From Bacillus sp. N1-1 (lineage in GTDB: Bacteria > Bacillota > Bacilli > Bacillales > Guptibacillaceae): DNA of 64,000 nucleotides. The position numbers were made by a program, and so were the translations under genes. Position 1 is the stretch's first letter. Every line of letters starts with the position of its first letter. The notes beneath the pieces were generated by a model that was not told the DNA's origin, searched no databases, and was given only the letters and a program-made list of their open reading frames with translations. The stretch is taken from positions 2,914,001 to 2,978,000 of the forward strand of contig NZ_CP046564.1 of the NCBI RefSeq assembly GCF_009818105.1, written 5' to 3'. This document shows positions 8,573-15,661 of the stretch, piece after piece.

Positions 8573-9787
8573 ATGTTATCACCTAAAACAATTGCAACGA
8601 TTAAATCGACCGTACTCGTTCTAGAAATTCACGGAACTGACATTACGAAACGCTTTTATAACATGCTCTTCACCAACCATCCTGAACTGTTAAATATTTT
8701 TAATCATGCTAATCAAAAACAAGGCAAGCAGCAGCAAGCTCTCGCGAACGCAGTTTATGCTGCAGCAAAAAACATTGATCAATTAGAAGCCATTCTGCCC
8801 GTTGTAAAACAGGTTGCTCATAAACATAGAAGCCTAGGGGTTCAACCAGAGCATTATCCAATCGTAGGAGAATATTTATTAAAAGCCATTAAAGATGTTT
8901 TAAAAGATGATGCTACAGAAGAAATTCTTCAAGCATGGGAAGAAGCATACGGGATTATTGCCAATGTTTTTATTGAAGTGGAAGAAGAAATGTACCAAGA
9001 TGCTGCAAAACAGCCTGGTGGTTGGGAACAGGAGCGTATTTTTGTTGTCGATCGTAAGGAACAGGAAAGTGACGTTATCACATCTTTTTACTTAAAACCA
9101 CTTGACGGAAAACCAATTGCATCGTTTAAATCTGGGCAATACATTAGTGTAAAAGTATCGATTCCAGGTGATCAATATACTCATATTCGTCAATACAGTC
9201 TCTCGGACGTACCTGGAAAACCTTATTATAGAATTTCTGTAAAAAAAGAAGCCAACACCGCAAAACCTGATGGCATTGTTTCCAATTATTTGCATGATCA
9301 TATCGGAGTAAACGATCAGCTTACCGTAACTGCTCCAGCAGGAGACTTTTATTTAGAAAAGTCAACAGCTCCAATTGTCCTCTTGAGTGGTGGTGTAGGG
9401 ATTACCCCTTTGCTCAGCATGCTAAAGAGCAGTGCGCTTCAACATAGAAAAACAACATTTATTCATGCAGCTCTTAACGGAAATGTTCATGCTTTTCACC
9501 ATGAAGTTGTCTCTCTTGAACACCCTTCTCTAGATTATTTCGTCTGTTACGAAGCGCCGACAAAAAACGATGCTGATAAAAAGAACTATGATAAAGAAGG
9601 CTTTATCACAAGCGACTGGTTAAAAGAAATATTGTCTCTTGACGCAGAAACTCAGTATTATTTCTGCGGACCTCTTCCGTTTATGAAAGCTATCAAAGTT
9701 GCGTTAACAAACCTCGGTGTAGATGAAAAGAACATGCATTTTGAATTTTTTGGCCCTGCTGTAGCGCTTGAACCCGCTATGTCATAA
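8573..9787 (+). CDS. hmp: Flavohemoglobin, nitric oxide dioxygenase
   Basis: A 404-residue protein with a globin domain (about 1-138), an FAD-binding domain (about 150-260, with the flavin motif RQYSLSD) and an NAD-binding domain (from about 265, with LLSGGVGITPLLSML). Heme-pocket residues Tyr29, Gln53 and proximal His85 are at the standard positions. The enzyme converts NO and O2 to nitrate with NAD(P)H. The ATG has CTGGAGG about ten bases upstream. Divergent nsrR and the operator just upstream indicate NO-induced expression. Confidence 0.97.
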   Translation: MLSPKTIATIKSTVLVLEIHGTDITKRFYNMLFTNHPELLNIFNHANQKQGKQQQALANAVYAAAKNIDQLEAILPVVKQVAHKHRSLGVQPEHYPIVGEYLLKAIKDVLKDDATEEILQAWEEAYGIIANVFIEVEEEMYQDAAKQPGGWEQERIFVVDRKEQESDVITSFYLKPLDGKPIASFKSGQYISVKVSIPGDQYTHIRQYSLSDVPGKPYYRISVKKEANTAKPDGIVSNYLHDHIGVNDQLTVTAPAGDFYLEKSTAPIVLLSGGVGITPLLSMLKSSALQHRKTTFIHAALNGNVHAFHHEVVSLEHPSLDYFVCYEAPTKNDADKKNYDKEGFITSDWLKEILSLDAETQYYFCGPLPFMKAIKVALTNLGVDEKNMHFEFFGPAVALEPAMS

Positions 9788-9804
9788 GTAAACCTATTAA
9801 AAGA

Positions 9805-9835
9805 GTAAAGAAGCGCCTTGATGGCGCTTCTTTAC
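9805..9835. terminator. Bidirectional terminator between hmp and the convergent gene
   Basis: A 13-bp perfect stem (GTAAAGAAGCGCC with its complement) around a TTGAT loop; A/T-rich flanks allow use from both sides. Confidence 0.8.
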
Positions 9836-10278
9836 ATAGAAATAATAACTTTATGATTCCGCTCTTTAATAAATGAACTAATCTCTTCCCAATCTTTTTC
9901 GAATGGAAGATAAGGCACAAAGATTGGTTTTTCCATGTTCCCGTTAATAATGGCAACGACGGGGGAGCCATTTACTTTGCCAAACATTACTTTTTTCATA
10001 GAAGAAAAAGCAACACTTCGACGACTTAATCCAAGTAGTTTATGTTCAATACGATACTCGGTTAATTCAATTCGCTGTGTTCGGATACAAAAGCTAAGAA
10101 AGATACAAAACAACACATAAATTAAGCCAATCATCATGAAGGTTCGCCAGCGTTCGAATGATAAATCACCTTTAATCCACAATAATAAGGTACCAAAGGA
10201 AACGACAATGCCGGAGACGAGAAACATGAATAGTTCAATCGCTCTCACTTTCGGATAATACGTTTTGATTACCTTCAC
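9832..10278 (-). CDS. Hypothetical membrane protein, PH-like C-terminal part
   Basis: A 148-residue protein with two hydrophobic helices close together (about residues 15-35 and 48-68), then a soluble part of alternating strands (RIELTEYRIEHKLLGLSRRSVAFSSMKKV), a pattern seen in bacterial PH-like (YdbT/DUF304-type) membrane proteins. The GTG at 10278 is chosen because AAAGGTG lies eight bases upstream; an ATG at 10314 has no site. The function is unknown. The gene converges on hmp. Confidence 0.6.
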   Translation of the reverse strand: MKVIKTYYPKVRAIELFMFLVSGIVVSFGTLLLWIKGDLSFERWRTFMMIGLIYVLFCIFLSFCIRTQRIELTEYRIEHKLLGLSRRSVAFSSMKKVMFGKVNGSPVVAIINGNMEKPIFVPYLPFEKDWEEISSFIKERNHKVIISM

Positions 10279-10375
10279 GATCTTCACACCTTTACATGAA
10301 ATGGCTAAAATCATGGTTTTTTAACTATATTAACAAGGTGGAACGATTTTGTATATCCTTTCTAAAAAGTCTTTT

Positions 10376-10825
10376 CTACTGAATGGTTTCTCTCTCCCCG
10401 TAAAGATCCATTGATTTATTCCTCACAGTAACAAGAATATGAGTTAACTCTGGAATCAGTTTCATTGCAAATTTCCATGCATTGTCTTCTATGATGATCG
10501 ACAACTGCCTCTTCTTGATTAAACATCGTGTACTTGACCTCTGTTTCGCTAACATGGCAAGGCTTTTGTCAGCGGCGTGACCAAGTTCGTGAGCCACTAC
10601 CACGGTAAAATAGTCTTTCAAATGGTCATCAGAACCGAATAAAAGAATACATTGGTTCCTTACCTCTTCCATATAAATCGTGATCATATTTGTTTCTAAC
10701 GAATACTTTCCTCCTATTAATCGTTCACCTGGAAAATAGTCTTTCAGTTGAATTGGAACATTGATACTAGCCTGTTCCTGTAGCCTGCGTACGATTGAAT
10801 GAAGTACACCGGAATAGTCGTTCAT
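10376..10825 (-). CDS. Putative small zinc metallopeptidase (HELGH)
   Basis: A 149-residue protein with the zinc-protease motif HELGH at residues 79-83 in the hydrophobic setting TVVVAHELGHAADKSLA, and an EDNAWKFA segment about 33 residues later whose Glu could be the third zinc ligand, as in gluzincin-type and ImmA/IrrE-type enzymes. No signal peptide is seen, so it is probably cytoplasmic. AAGGAG precedes the ATG. Neighbours (nadE, a membrane protein) give no hint of substrate. Confidence 0.6.
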   Translation of the reverse strand: MNDYSGVLHSIVRRLQEQASINVPIQLKDYFPGERLIGGKYSLETNMITIYMEEVRNQCILLFGSDDHLKDYFTVVVAHELGHAADKSLAMLAKQRSSTRCLIKKRQLSIIIEDNAWKFAMKLIPELTHILVTVRNKSMDLYGERETIQ

Positions 10826-10876
10826 ATGCGAAACTCCTTTATGATGTAAATAGAACGTTTCATCTATTCATACGCA

Positions 10877-10905
10877 AAAAAAAGAGACCTTATTCAGGTC
10901 CCTTT
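10877..10905 (-). terminator. Terminator after nadE
   Basis: On the minus strand GGGACCT pairs with AGGTCTC (one wobble) and is followed by eight T residues. Confidence 0.8.
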
Positions 10906-10911
10906 CTAATC

Positions 10912-11733
10912 TTATTTCCACCAATTATCGAAAATGGTAGCTGCCATATTTCGCTTATGCTTTGTTTTGCTAAAATGATTTTCAATTGTTTTTGCTGCTT
11001 CTTCAGGTACTTCTCTCCCTTCAAGATAATCATCAATATGATTGTAGCTAACTCCAAGTGCTTCTTCATCTGGAAGAGAAGGTCGATCATCTTCAAGATC
11101 AGCTGTTGGCACTTTTTCTACAAGATGATCTGGCATCCCGATGTCTTCCAGAATAGCTCTACCCTGACGCTTATTTAAACCGAAAAGTGGAGTAATGTCG
11201 CATGCCCCATCCCCATGTTTTGTATAAAAACCTGTCACAGCTTCTGCAGCGTGGTCCGTTCCAATGACAAGCTTTTTCTCGTCTCCTGCAATATTGTATT
11301 GCGCAATCATACGTTCTCTTGCTTTATTGTTACCTTTTGTAAAGTCTGTTAAATTATTACCCGTTGCCTCAAGATAACTTGAAACGGATGCGTCAACAGC
11401 TGGCTTTACGTTGATGGTAACCGTTTGATCCGGCTTAATAAATTTTAAAGCAGCCTGTGCGTCATCTTCATCTTTCTGCTCGCCGTATGGTAACCTCACG
11501 GCAATAAAGGAAGCCTCGGTTCCTTCCTCCCTTAGCTCTTCTACGGCCATCTGAGCAAATTTCCCTGCAAGTGATGAATCCTGTCCTCCTGAAATCCCCA
11601 GGACGAATCCTGTTGTTCCGCTCTTCTTTAAATATTCCTTTAAAAACCCTACTCGCTTCGTCACTTCTTCTTGTACATCAATTGTTGGCTGCACACCAAG
11701 TTCTTGAATGATTTCTTTTTGCATTTCTCTCAT
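10912..11733 (-). CDS. nadE: NH3-dependent NAD+ synthetase
   Basis: A 273-residue enzyme, the normal size of the single-domain ammonia-dependent form. It adenylates nicotinate adenine dinucleotide and amidates it to NAD+. The PP-loop SGGQDSS lies near residue 50; [19 protein letters not shown] and [10 protein letters not shown] are the deamido-NAD and ATP contact segments. ATG at 11733 has AAAAGGAG nine bases upstream; a TTG six bases earlier sits too close to that site. It appears to be a single-gene unit. Confidence 0.96.
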   Translation of the reverse strand: MREMQKEIIQELGVQPTIDVQEEVTKRVGFLKEYLKKSGTTGFVLGISGGQDSSLAGKFAQMAVEELREEGTEASFIAVRLPYGEQKDEDDAQAALKFIKPDQTVTINVKPAVDASVSSYLEATGNNLTDFTKGNNKARERMIAQYNIAGDEKKLVIGTDHAAEAVTGFYTKHGDGACDITPLFGLNKRQGRAILEDIGMPDHLVEKVPTADLEDDRPSLPDEEALGVSYNHIDDYLEGREVPEEAAKTIENHFSKTKHKRNMAATIFDNWWK

Positions 11734-11894
11734 TCTCAATCACTCCTTTTAAAGACCACATCTTATATTTTTATACATTAAGCGCTAGTAATCAATACCC
11801 CTTCCTATTCTTTTAAAAACAGTTTCCCGATATGTACTTTTCTATTGTCATTCCAAAGAATGCTTTTGATGCAGTCCTAAAAAAGATAATTAAA

Positions 11895-11930
11895 TTAAAA
11901 AGGCAGGAGCGGTAATACTCGCCTGCCTTT
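11895..11930 (-). terminator. Terminator after the YrzI-like cluster
   Basis: A 9-bp perfect stem (AAAGGCAGG with CCTGCCTTT) lies just beyond the stop of the last YrzI-like ORF and is followed by T residues on the minus strand. The rest of 11740-11936 shows no gene. Confidence 0.75.
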
Positions 11931-11936
11931 GTTTAA

Positions 11937-12080
11937 TTAATGATGGATATAGAAGCTTTGCTTGTATTGATTGGCATCAATTAATTCCCGTCTTCTTTTA
12001 TGGTCTAATTCGTGATCAAGCGTTTGCCGATAACGATTGATCGTGACAGTAATTGTGACAAATACCAAGTTTAAAGTCAT
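11937..12080 (-). CDS. YrzI-family small peptide (copy 1)
   Basis: A 47-residue peptide, too short for standard gene callers. It begins MTLNLVFVTITVTINRYRQTL: a short hydrophobic N-terminus with TLNL and VTIT, then a charged helix, the design of the YrzI family (Bac_small_YrzI) found as tandem copies in Bacillus. GGGAG lies about nine bases before the ATG, and a terminator follows the stop. The role of YrzI peptides is unknown. Confidence 0.7.
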   Translation of the reverse strand: MTLNLVFVTITVTINRYRQTLDHELDHKRRRELIDANQYKQSFYIHH

Positions 12081-12202
12081 TCCACTCCACTCCCTTCTTC
12101 TTTATTTGTTTCAGGTTAACCCTTTCTCTACAGTGATCCATTTTTGAATAGCGCATTTTTTTAAGGCGATCCTCATTTTACTCTTCCTTTCATTACGTAA
12201 TG

Positions 12203-12337
12203 TTAGAACATCCTGAACTGTTTTTCGTGGACCTGATTCATTTCGTTTTTTATTCGCAAATAATTTTTTTCTTCCTCCAACGTTCGCTCATGAACGCGAA
12301 TACCAATTGTGACAAATACTAAGTTTATCGTTAACAT
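12203..12337 (-). CDS. YrzI-family small peptide (copy 2)
   Basis: A 44-residue peptide starting MLTINLVFVTIGIRVHERTL and continuing into a lysine- and glutamate-rich helix. It aligns with the neighbouring copy over the first 20 residues (TxNLVFVTI), supporting a tandem duplication. AAGGAG lies eight bases before the ATG at 12337; another ATG six bases earlier is too near that site. Confidence 0.72.
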   Translation of the reverse strand: MLTINLVFVTIGIRVHERTLEEEKNYLRIKNEMNQVHEKQFRMF

Positions 12338-12364
12338 GATCATTTCTCCTTATTTTGTATTGAG

Positions 12365-12511
12365 TTAGGAAAACCACATCGAAGCTCGATCTCGTTTCGA
12401 TTCAGCTTCTGACATGCGTTGGTGAATGGAGCGCTGATGAAGCTCAGATGAGAGACTTCGATCAAAAACGCTTTTCATTTTTGTTATGATCATTAGATGG
12501 AATGGCAACAT
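12365..12511 (-). CDS. YrzI-like small peptide (copy 3, divergent)
   Basis: A 48-residue peptide with a very strong AAAGGAGG site eight bases before the ATG. The sequence opens MLPFHLMIITKMKSVFDRSL and keeps the spacing of the two downstream YrzI-like peptides: a short hydrophobic start, a basic turn, R-[TS]-L and an acidic-basic helix. It is the most diverged of the three. Confidence 0.6.
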   Translation of the reverse strand: MLPFHLMIITKMKSVFDRSLSSELHQRSIHQRMSEAESKRDRASMWFS

Positions 12512-12629
12512 GTTAACGACCTCCTTTCGGTTTAGTTATTTCAGGGGACCCATTTTCTCCTTTTCTCTTGCGCATTAAACATCACGTTTCCTTTAAGCAA
12601 TTTCATTCCTCCTCTCAAAATTTGGACAC

Positions 12630-12699
12630 AAAAAGCCGCAGGGCATGAGCCTGCGGCTAAAAAAGCATAGAAATACCGCAGGCGTCGACCTGCGGCTTT
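12630..12699. terminator. Pair of near-identical hairpins
   Basis: Two adjacent perfect hairpins share the same arms: AGCCGCAGG / CCTGCGGCT at 12634-12658 and CCGCAGG / CCTGCGG at 12676-12695. The first is preceded by an A-run (T-run on the minus strand) and the second is followed by CTTTT on the plus strand, so they look like a head-to-head terminator pair. Confidence 0.65.
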
Positions 12700-12727
12700 T
12701 CAATCCGTTAGTAAAAAAGGATTCCTC

Positions 12728-12799
12728 TTAAAGAGGCGCTGGTCGAACAGATCGTTCATATTGAGTTACAGCAGTTTTTGCTTTCATCATCTTCATCAT
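12728..12799 (-). CDS. Possible 23-residue leader-type peptide
   Basis: A 23-codon frame (MMKMMKAKTAVTQYERSVRP and three more) has an excellent AAAAGGAGG site about ten bases before its ATG. A 10-base inverted repeat, GGTCGAACAG at 12741-12750 and CTGTTCGACC at 12801-12810, would pair the ribosome binding site with the end of the frame in the RNA. Product and function are unknown; it could also be a structured small RNA. Confidence 0.35.
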   Translation of the reverse strand: MMKMMKAKTAVTQYERSVRPAPL

Positions 12800-12810
12800 T
12801 CTGTTCGACC

Positions 12811-13016
12811 TCCTTTTTTCATAATTGTTTACAAAGGTAAGTATATCCATCGTTTCCATTTTTGTAAACCATTTTTACTAAATTACCTAAATATTTTATT
12901 AAAAAGAATATTTTCGACAATTATCATCAGAATTTACTTAAACCTCATCACCTCTTCAGAAAGCATGAAAGTTCTGTTAAAGAGGACATACATATGTATA
13001 AAGCGGAGGTGAACAC
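12811..13016 (+). other. AT-rich leader region upstream of the stator pair
   Basis: There is no convincing gene in these 206 bases. They are strongly AT-rich and end in GCGGAGGTG, the ribosome binding site of the next gene. CATACATA at 12986-12993 resembles a sigma-E/K type -10 element, but a matching -35 is not clear, so no promoter is asserted. Confidence 0.4.
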
Positions 13017-14558
13017 ATGCTGAACGTGACAACAATCGTCCTTTTTATCATTGGGTTCCTTGCTGTGTTTGGAGTAACAGCTACGATTCAAATTAGTATT
13101 CAAATGAAGAAATGGCTGAGAGATATTGAAAATGCAGAAGTTCAAAATGATTCAACGGCTTATACAGCACCATGGATTCAAAACGTAATTAAGGAGTATA
13201 AATCTTACCATCTAGCAGGCGTTTCTCAAGTGAATACGCAAGCGCTTATTGAAAAACATTTTTTTAAAGAATCGGTTCCTCTGTTTGGTTTTGCTCGTGT
13301 TCCTGCGGGGGGCATGATGCGATTTATGCAACAGCTCCCACCGACCTCGATTATCATCGGAATTTTGGGAACATTTATTGGATTAACGCTCGCCATTTCT
13401 TCCATGCAAGAAACGCTTATGTTTCTATCACAAAAGCCAGAAGATGCCAATTTAAATCTGGCTTCTGTTATTGAAGCGATTTCTAGTCCATTTCAAGGTA
13501 TGAGCGTTGCTTTTATTACGAGTATAGCCGGCATTGGAAATGCTCTTTTTTTAACGCTCATCCAAAATGGAGTATTAACGAATGGACGGACAACGGCCTA
13601 TTATTTAGAGAAGATCATATCCGATTGCGAGTCGCTTCTTGATCATAATTTAAATGCAAGCTTAACTCAGGAAAAACCTCATGATGAAATGGAGCGAATT
13701 TTGGACCGCCTAGCGGGACGAATTCAAGAAAGCTTCCATGAAACGCTCGGAGATTTCTCAACGAACATGGTTAACTTTACAGCTGGGCTTGAACAGGCGA
13801 TGCAAGACGTTCAAGCGACACTGTCAGCGCAACGTGAATATACGGAACAATTCTCAAATAGCACAACGACATTAGAAGCATTCGGTGTGAAGCTTCAAGA
13901 GTCCTTTACACAGCTAGATGGCGTTCAGGAAAAAGCTACGAACGGGATTATCGAACTTGGCAATCGCTTAAAAAGTCTTGAGAGCCAGCTTCAGTCTTTA
14001 TCAAAGCATCATGAAGCAGGACAGCGTAAATTCGAGCAGCTCGTTCAACGTTCTGATCAATTAATCAAAGATACCCAGAAGAAATCAGAGGAGACAGGGC
14101 AGCATTATTTAAGAGGACTGGATGAACAAATGCAGCGTTTCCAGGGCTCACAAGAGGAGCTTGAGCGGCGTGTCCATCAAATGCAGGACGAATGGTATTA
14201 CCGCTATCAGGATAAACAGAATCAATATGGGAGAGCATCTCAAGAATTTGCTGAATCAGTATCCCAACTTGAAAAAGCGTGGTATAGCTCTCTTGATAAA
14301 ATTAAACGGGAAGCACTCGAACCGATTATCCATCGAATGGAACGCGATCAGCGCGATCAACCTCTTCAACATGAAATGAGAGCCCTATCAAACAGCATTG
14401 ATTCTCTTTATCAGGGGCTGGCTCGAGAACTTAAAGATATTCAACATCAGCTAGCAGAATCACATCAGCTACAGCTACGCCTCTATGAAGAGCAAATGCG
14501 TCGTCAATCAATGGCACAGCAGCACATACAGTCAAGAATGATTGGTGACAATCGATGA
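13017..14558 (+). CDS. MotA/TolQ/ExbB-type channel with long coiled-coil tail (ZorA-like)
   Basis: A 513-residue protein. Helices are visible at about 5-27, 109-129 and 161-184; the last two carry the channel-family motifs IIIGILGTFIGLTLAISS and GMSVAFITSIAGIGNALFL. From about 210 to the end (300 residues) the sequence is almost entirely Glu/Gln/Lys/Arg-rich heptads with no further domain, a long cytoplasmic coiled coil. This architecture matches ZorA of the Zorya anti-phage systems, though the tail is shorter than in well-known ZorA proteins, and differs from MotA, TolQ and ExbB, which lack such a tail. The 3' end overlaps the OmpA/MotB-like partner by four bases. The product should be the pentameric ring of a proton-driven rotary motor. 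Its role is inferred; no zorC, zorD or zorE follows. Confidence 0.8.
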   Translation: MLNVTTIVLFIIGFLAVFGVTATIQISIQMKKWLRDIENAEVQNDSTAYTAPWIQNVIKEYKSYHLAGVSQVNTQALIEKHFFKESVPLFGFARVPAGGMMRFMQQLPPTSIIIGILGTFIGLTLAISSMQETLMFLSQKPEDANLNLASVIEAISSPFQGMSVAFITSIAGIGNALFLTLIQNGVLTNGRTTAYYLEKIISDCESLLDHNLNASLTQEKPHDEMERILDRLAGRIQESFHETLGDFSTNMVNFTAGLEQAMQDVQATLSAQREYTEQFSNSTTTLEAFGVKLQESFTQLDGVQEKATNGIIELGNRLKSLESQLQSLSKHHEAGQRKFEQLVQRSDQLIKDTQKKSEETGQHYLRGLDEQMQRFQGSQEELERRVHQMQDEWYYRYQDKQNQYGRASQEFAESVSQLEKAWYSSLDKIKREALEPIIHRMERDQRDQPLQHEMRALSNSIDSLYQGLARELKDIQHQLAESHQLQLRLYEEQMRRQSMAQQHIQSRMIGDNR

Positions 14559-15244
14559 AGAATCGAAAAAGACGTTTTCAAATCCAGGGCGATGAAGAAC
14601 ACTACTGGCCCAGTTTTGCAGATATGATGGCAATGATCGTTCTCGTTATGCTTTTTATTGCGATTATCGCCTTCGTTCAAATGATTTATGACGCTTATGA
14701 TCAAACCGTTATGAAACAAGAACTAGCAAAAGTAGCGGATGTAAAAAAGCATATTAGTGATTTAATTGAAGAACAGTTAGAAGAAAATGTTGGAAAAGAC
14801 AAGATTGTGCGTGGGCCAAACAATACGATTTCAGTTGAGGGGGATATTTTATTTGACACGGGAAGTGCTGAAATTAGTGAGGAAGGAAAACGAGTATTAA
14901 ACGATTTGGCAGATGTTTTTGCAAATTTAATTGACCAGGAAGACATTAGTCAATATCTCTATATCATTTTAATCGAAGGGCACACTGACAAAGTCCCTTA
15001 TGATAACTGGAAACTTTCAGCTGATCGTTCTGTAGCTGTCGTTAAAGAACTAATGAAGGCGAACCCAAAACTTAATTCACCTGAGTACGCAAAATATTTA
15101 GCTGCAACAGGTTACTCAGAATACAAACCGGTTGTCGAAGAAGACACGAATGAAGCCTACGAGAAAAACAGACGTATCTCATTCCAAATTATTCTTGATG
15201 ATGAGAAATGGCAGGGACGTCTGAAAGAAATTATGACTTATTAA
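14555..15244 (+). CDS. MotB/OmpA-type peptidoglycan-binding stator partner (ZorB-like)
   Basis: A 229-residue protein with a short cytoplasmic N-terminus, one membrane helix (about 24-45) and an OmpA-like peptidoglycan-binding domain (about 90-220). The helix opens PSFADMMAMIVLVML, with Asp23 at the position of the proton-binding Asp of MotB and ZorB. The OmpA core is clear: LFDTGSAEIS, EGHTDKVPYDN, LSADRS and EKNRRISFQI. ATGA overlap with the upstream channel gene means coupled translation. Together the two should form a stator anchored to the wall. It is not the flagellar motB: no motility genes are near and the partner has a long tail. Confidence 0.85.
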   Translation: MKNRKRRFQIQGDEEHYWPSFADMMAMIVLVMLFIAIIAFVQMIYDAYDQTVMKQELAKVADVKKHISDLIEEQLEENVGKDKIVRGPNNTISVEGDILFDTGSAEISEEGKRVLNDLADVFANLIDQEDISQYLYIILIEGHTDKVPYDNWKLSADRSVAVVKELMKANPKLNSPEYAKYLAATGYSEYKPVVEEDTNEAYEKNRRISFQIILDDEKWQGRLKEIMTY

Positions 15245-15258
15245 GCTCAAAGAATAAT

Positions 15259-15291
15259 AAAAGCCGCTTCCTATTAAAGGAAGCGGCTTTT
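15259..15291. terminator. Bidirectional terminator after the stator pair
   Basis: A 13-bp perfect stem, AAAAGCCGCTTCC with GGAAGCGGCTTTT. It isolates the pair from the convergent sulfur operon, so no effector gene is cotranscribed downstream. Confidence 0.85.
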
Positions 15292-15314
15292 CATTGATGT
15301 ATTTCATCTATTAG

Positions 15315-15545
15315 TTAAGAATTCATGTTTTGCTCATTTATTTTTTTCTGTATGGCGATGGCACGAGAATAAAAGAAAATCGCAATTCCAACTAGTAAAA
15401 AACCTCCACCTGTCAGTATAAGGGCAGCGCCATCCGTCTTTCCTTGAACCGGGAGAAAAGATCCAATATATAAGAAAACACTAAGACTAAGCAATACAAA
15501 CGCAAATCGCTTATAGTCTGTCATTTTGTCTTGAAGTTGCTTCAT
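15315..15545 (-). CDS. yrhC: YrhC-family membrane protein
   Basis: A 76-residue protein with two hydrophobic helices (about 16-33 and 41-60), matching YrhC in size, topology and location as last gene of the mccA-mccB operon. Its function is unknown. ATG 15545 has GAGGTGAG six bases upstream; the GTG three codons earlier lies inside that site. Confidence 0.8.
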   Translation of the reverse strand: MKQLQDKMTDYKRFAFVLLSLSVFLYIGSFLPVQGKTDGAALILTGGGFLLVGIAIFFYSRAIAIQKKINEQNMNS

Positions 15546-15620
15546 AGTGCTCACCTCTCTCGGCTTTTATTCTATCATAAAAAACCAAGTTACTAGAGAT
15601 GTAACTCTTTCCAATCGTCT

Positions 15621-15656
15621 AAAAGCCCTTACCCGGTGAACCGGATAAGGGCTTTC
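15621..15656 (-). terminator. Hairpin between mccB and yrhC
   Basis: A long stem (AAAGCCCTTATCCGG with its near-complement) follows mccB. The T-run on the minus strand is short, so it may only partly stop transcription into yrhC. Confidence 0.7.
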
Positions 15657-15661
15657 TACTT

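Noticed and set aside
12761..13012. 83-codon plus-strand frame upstream of the stator pair
   Set aside because: AT-rich region, no ribosome site, composition unlike a protein, and it overlaps the inverted repeat.
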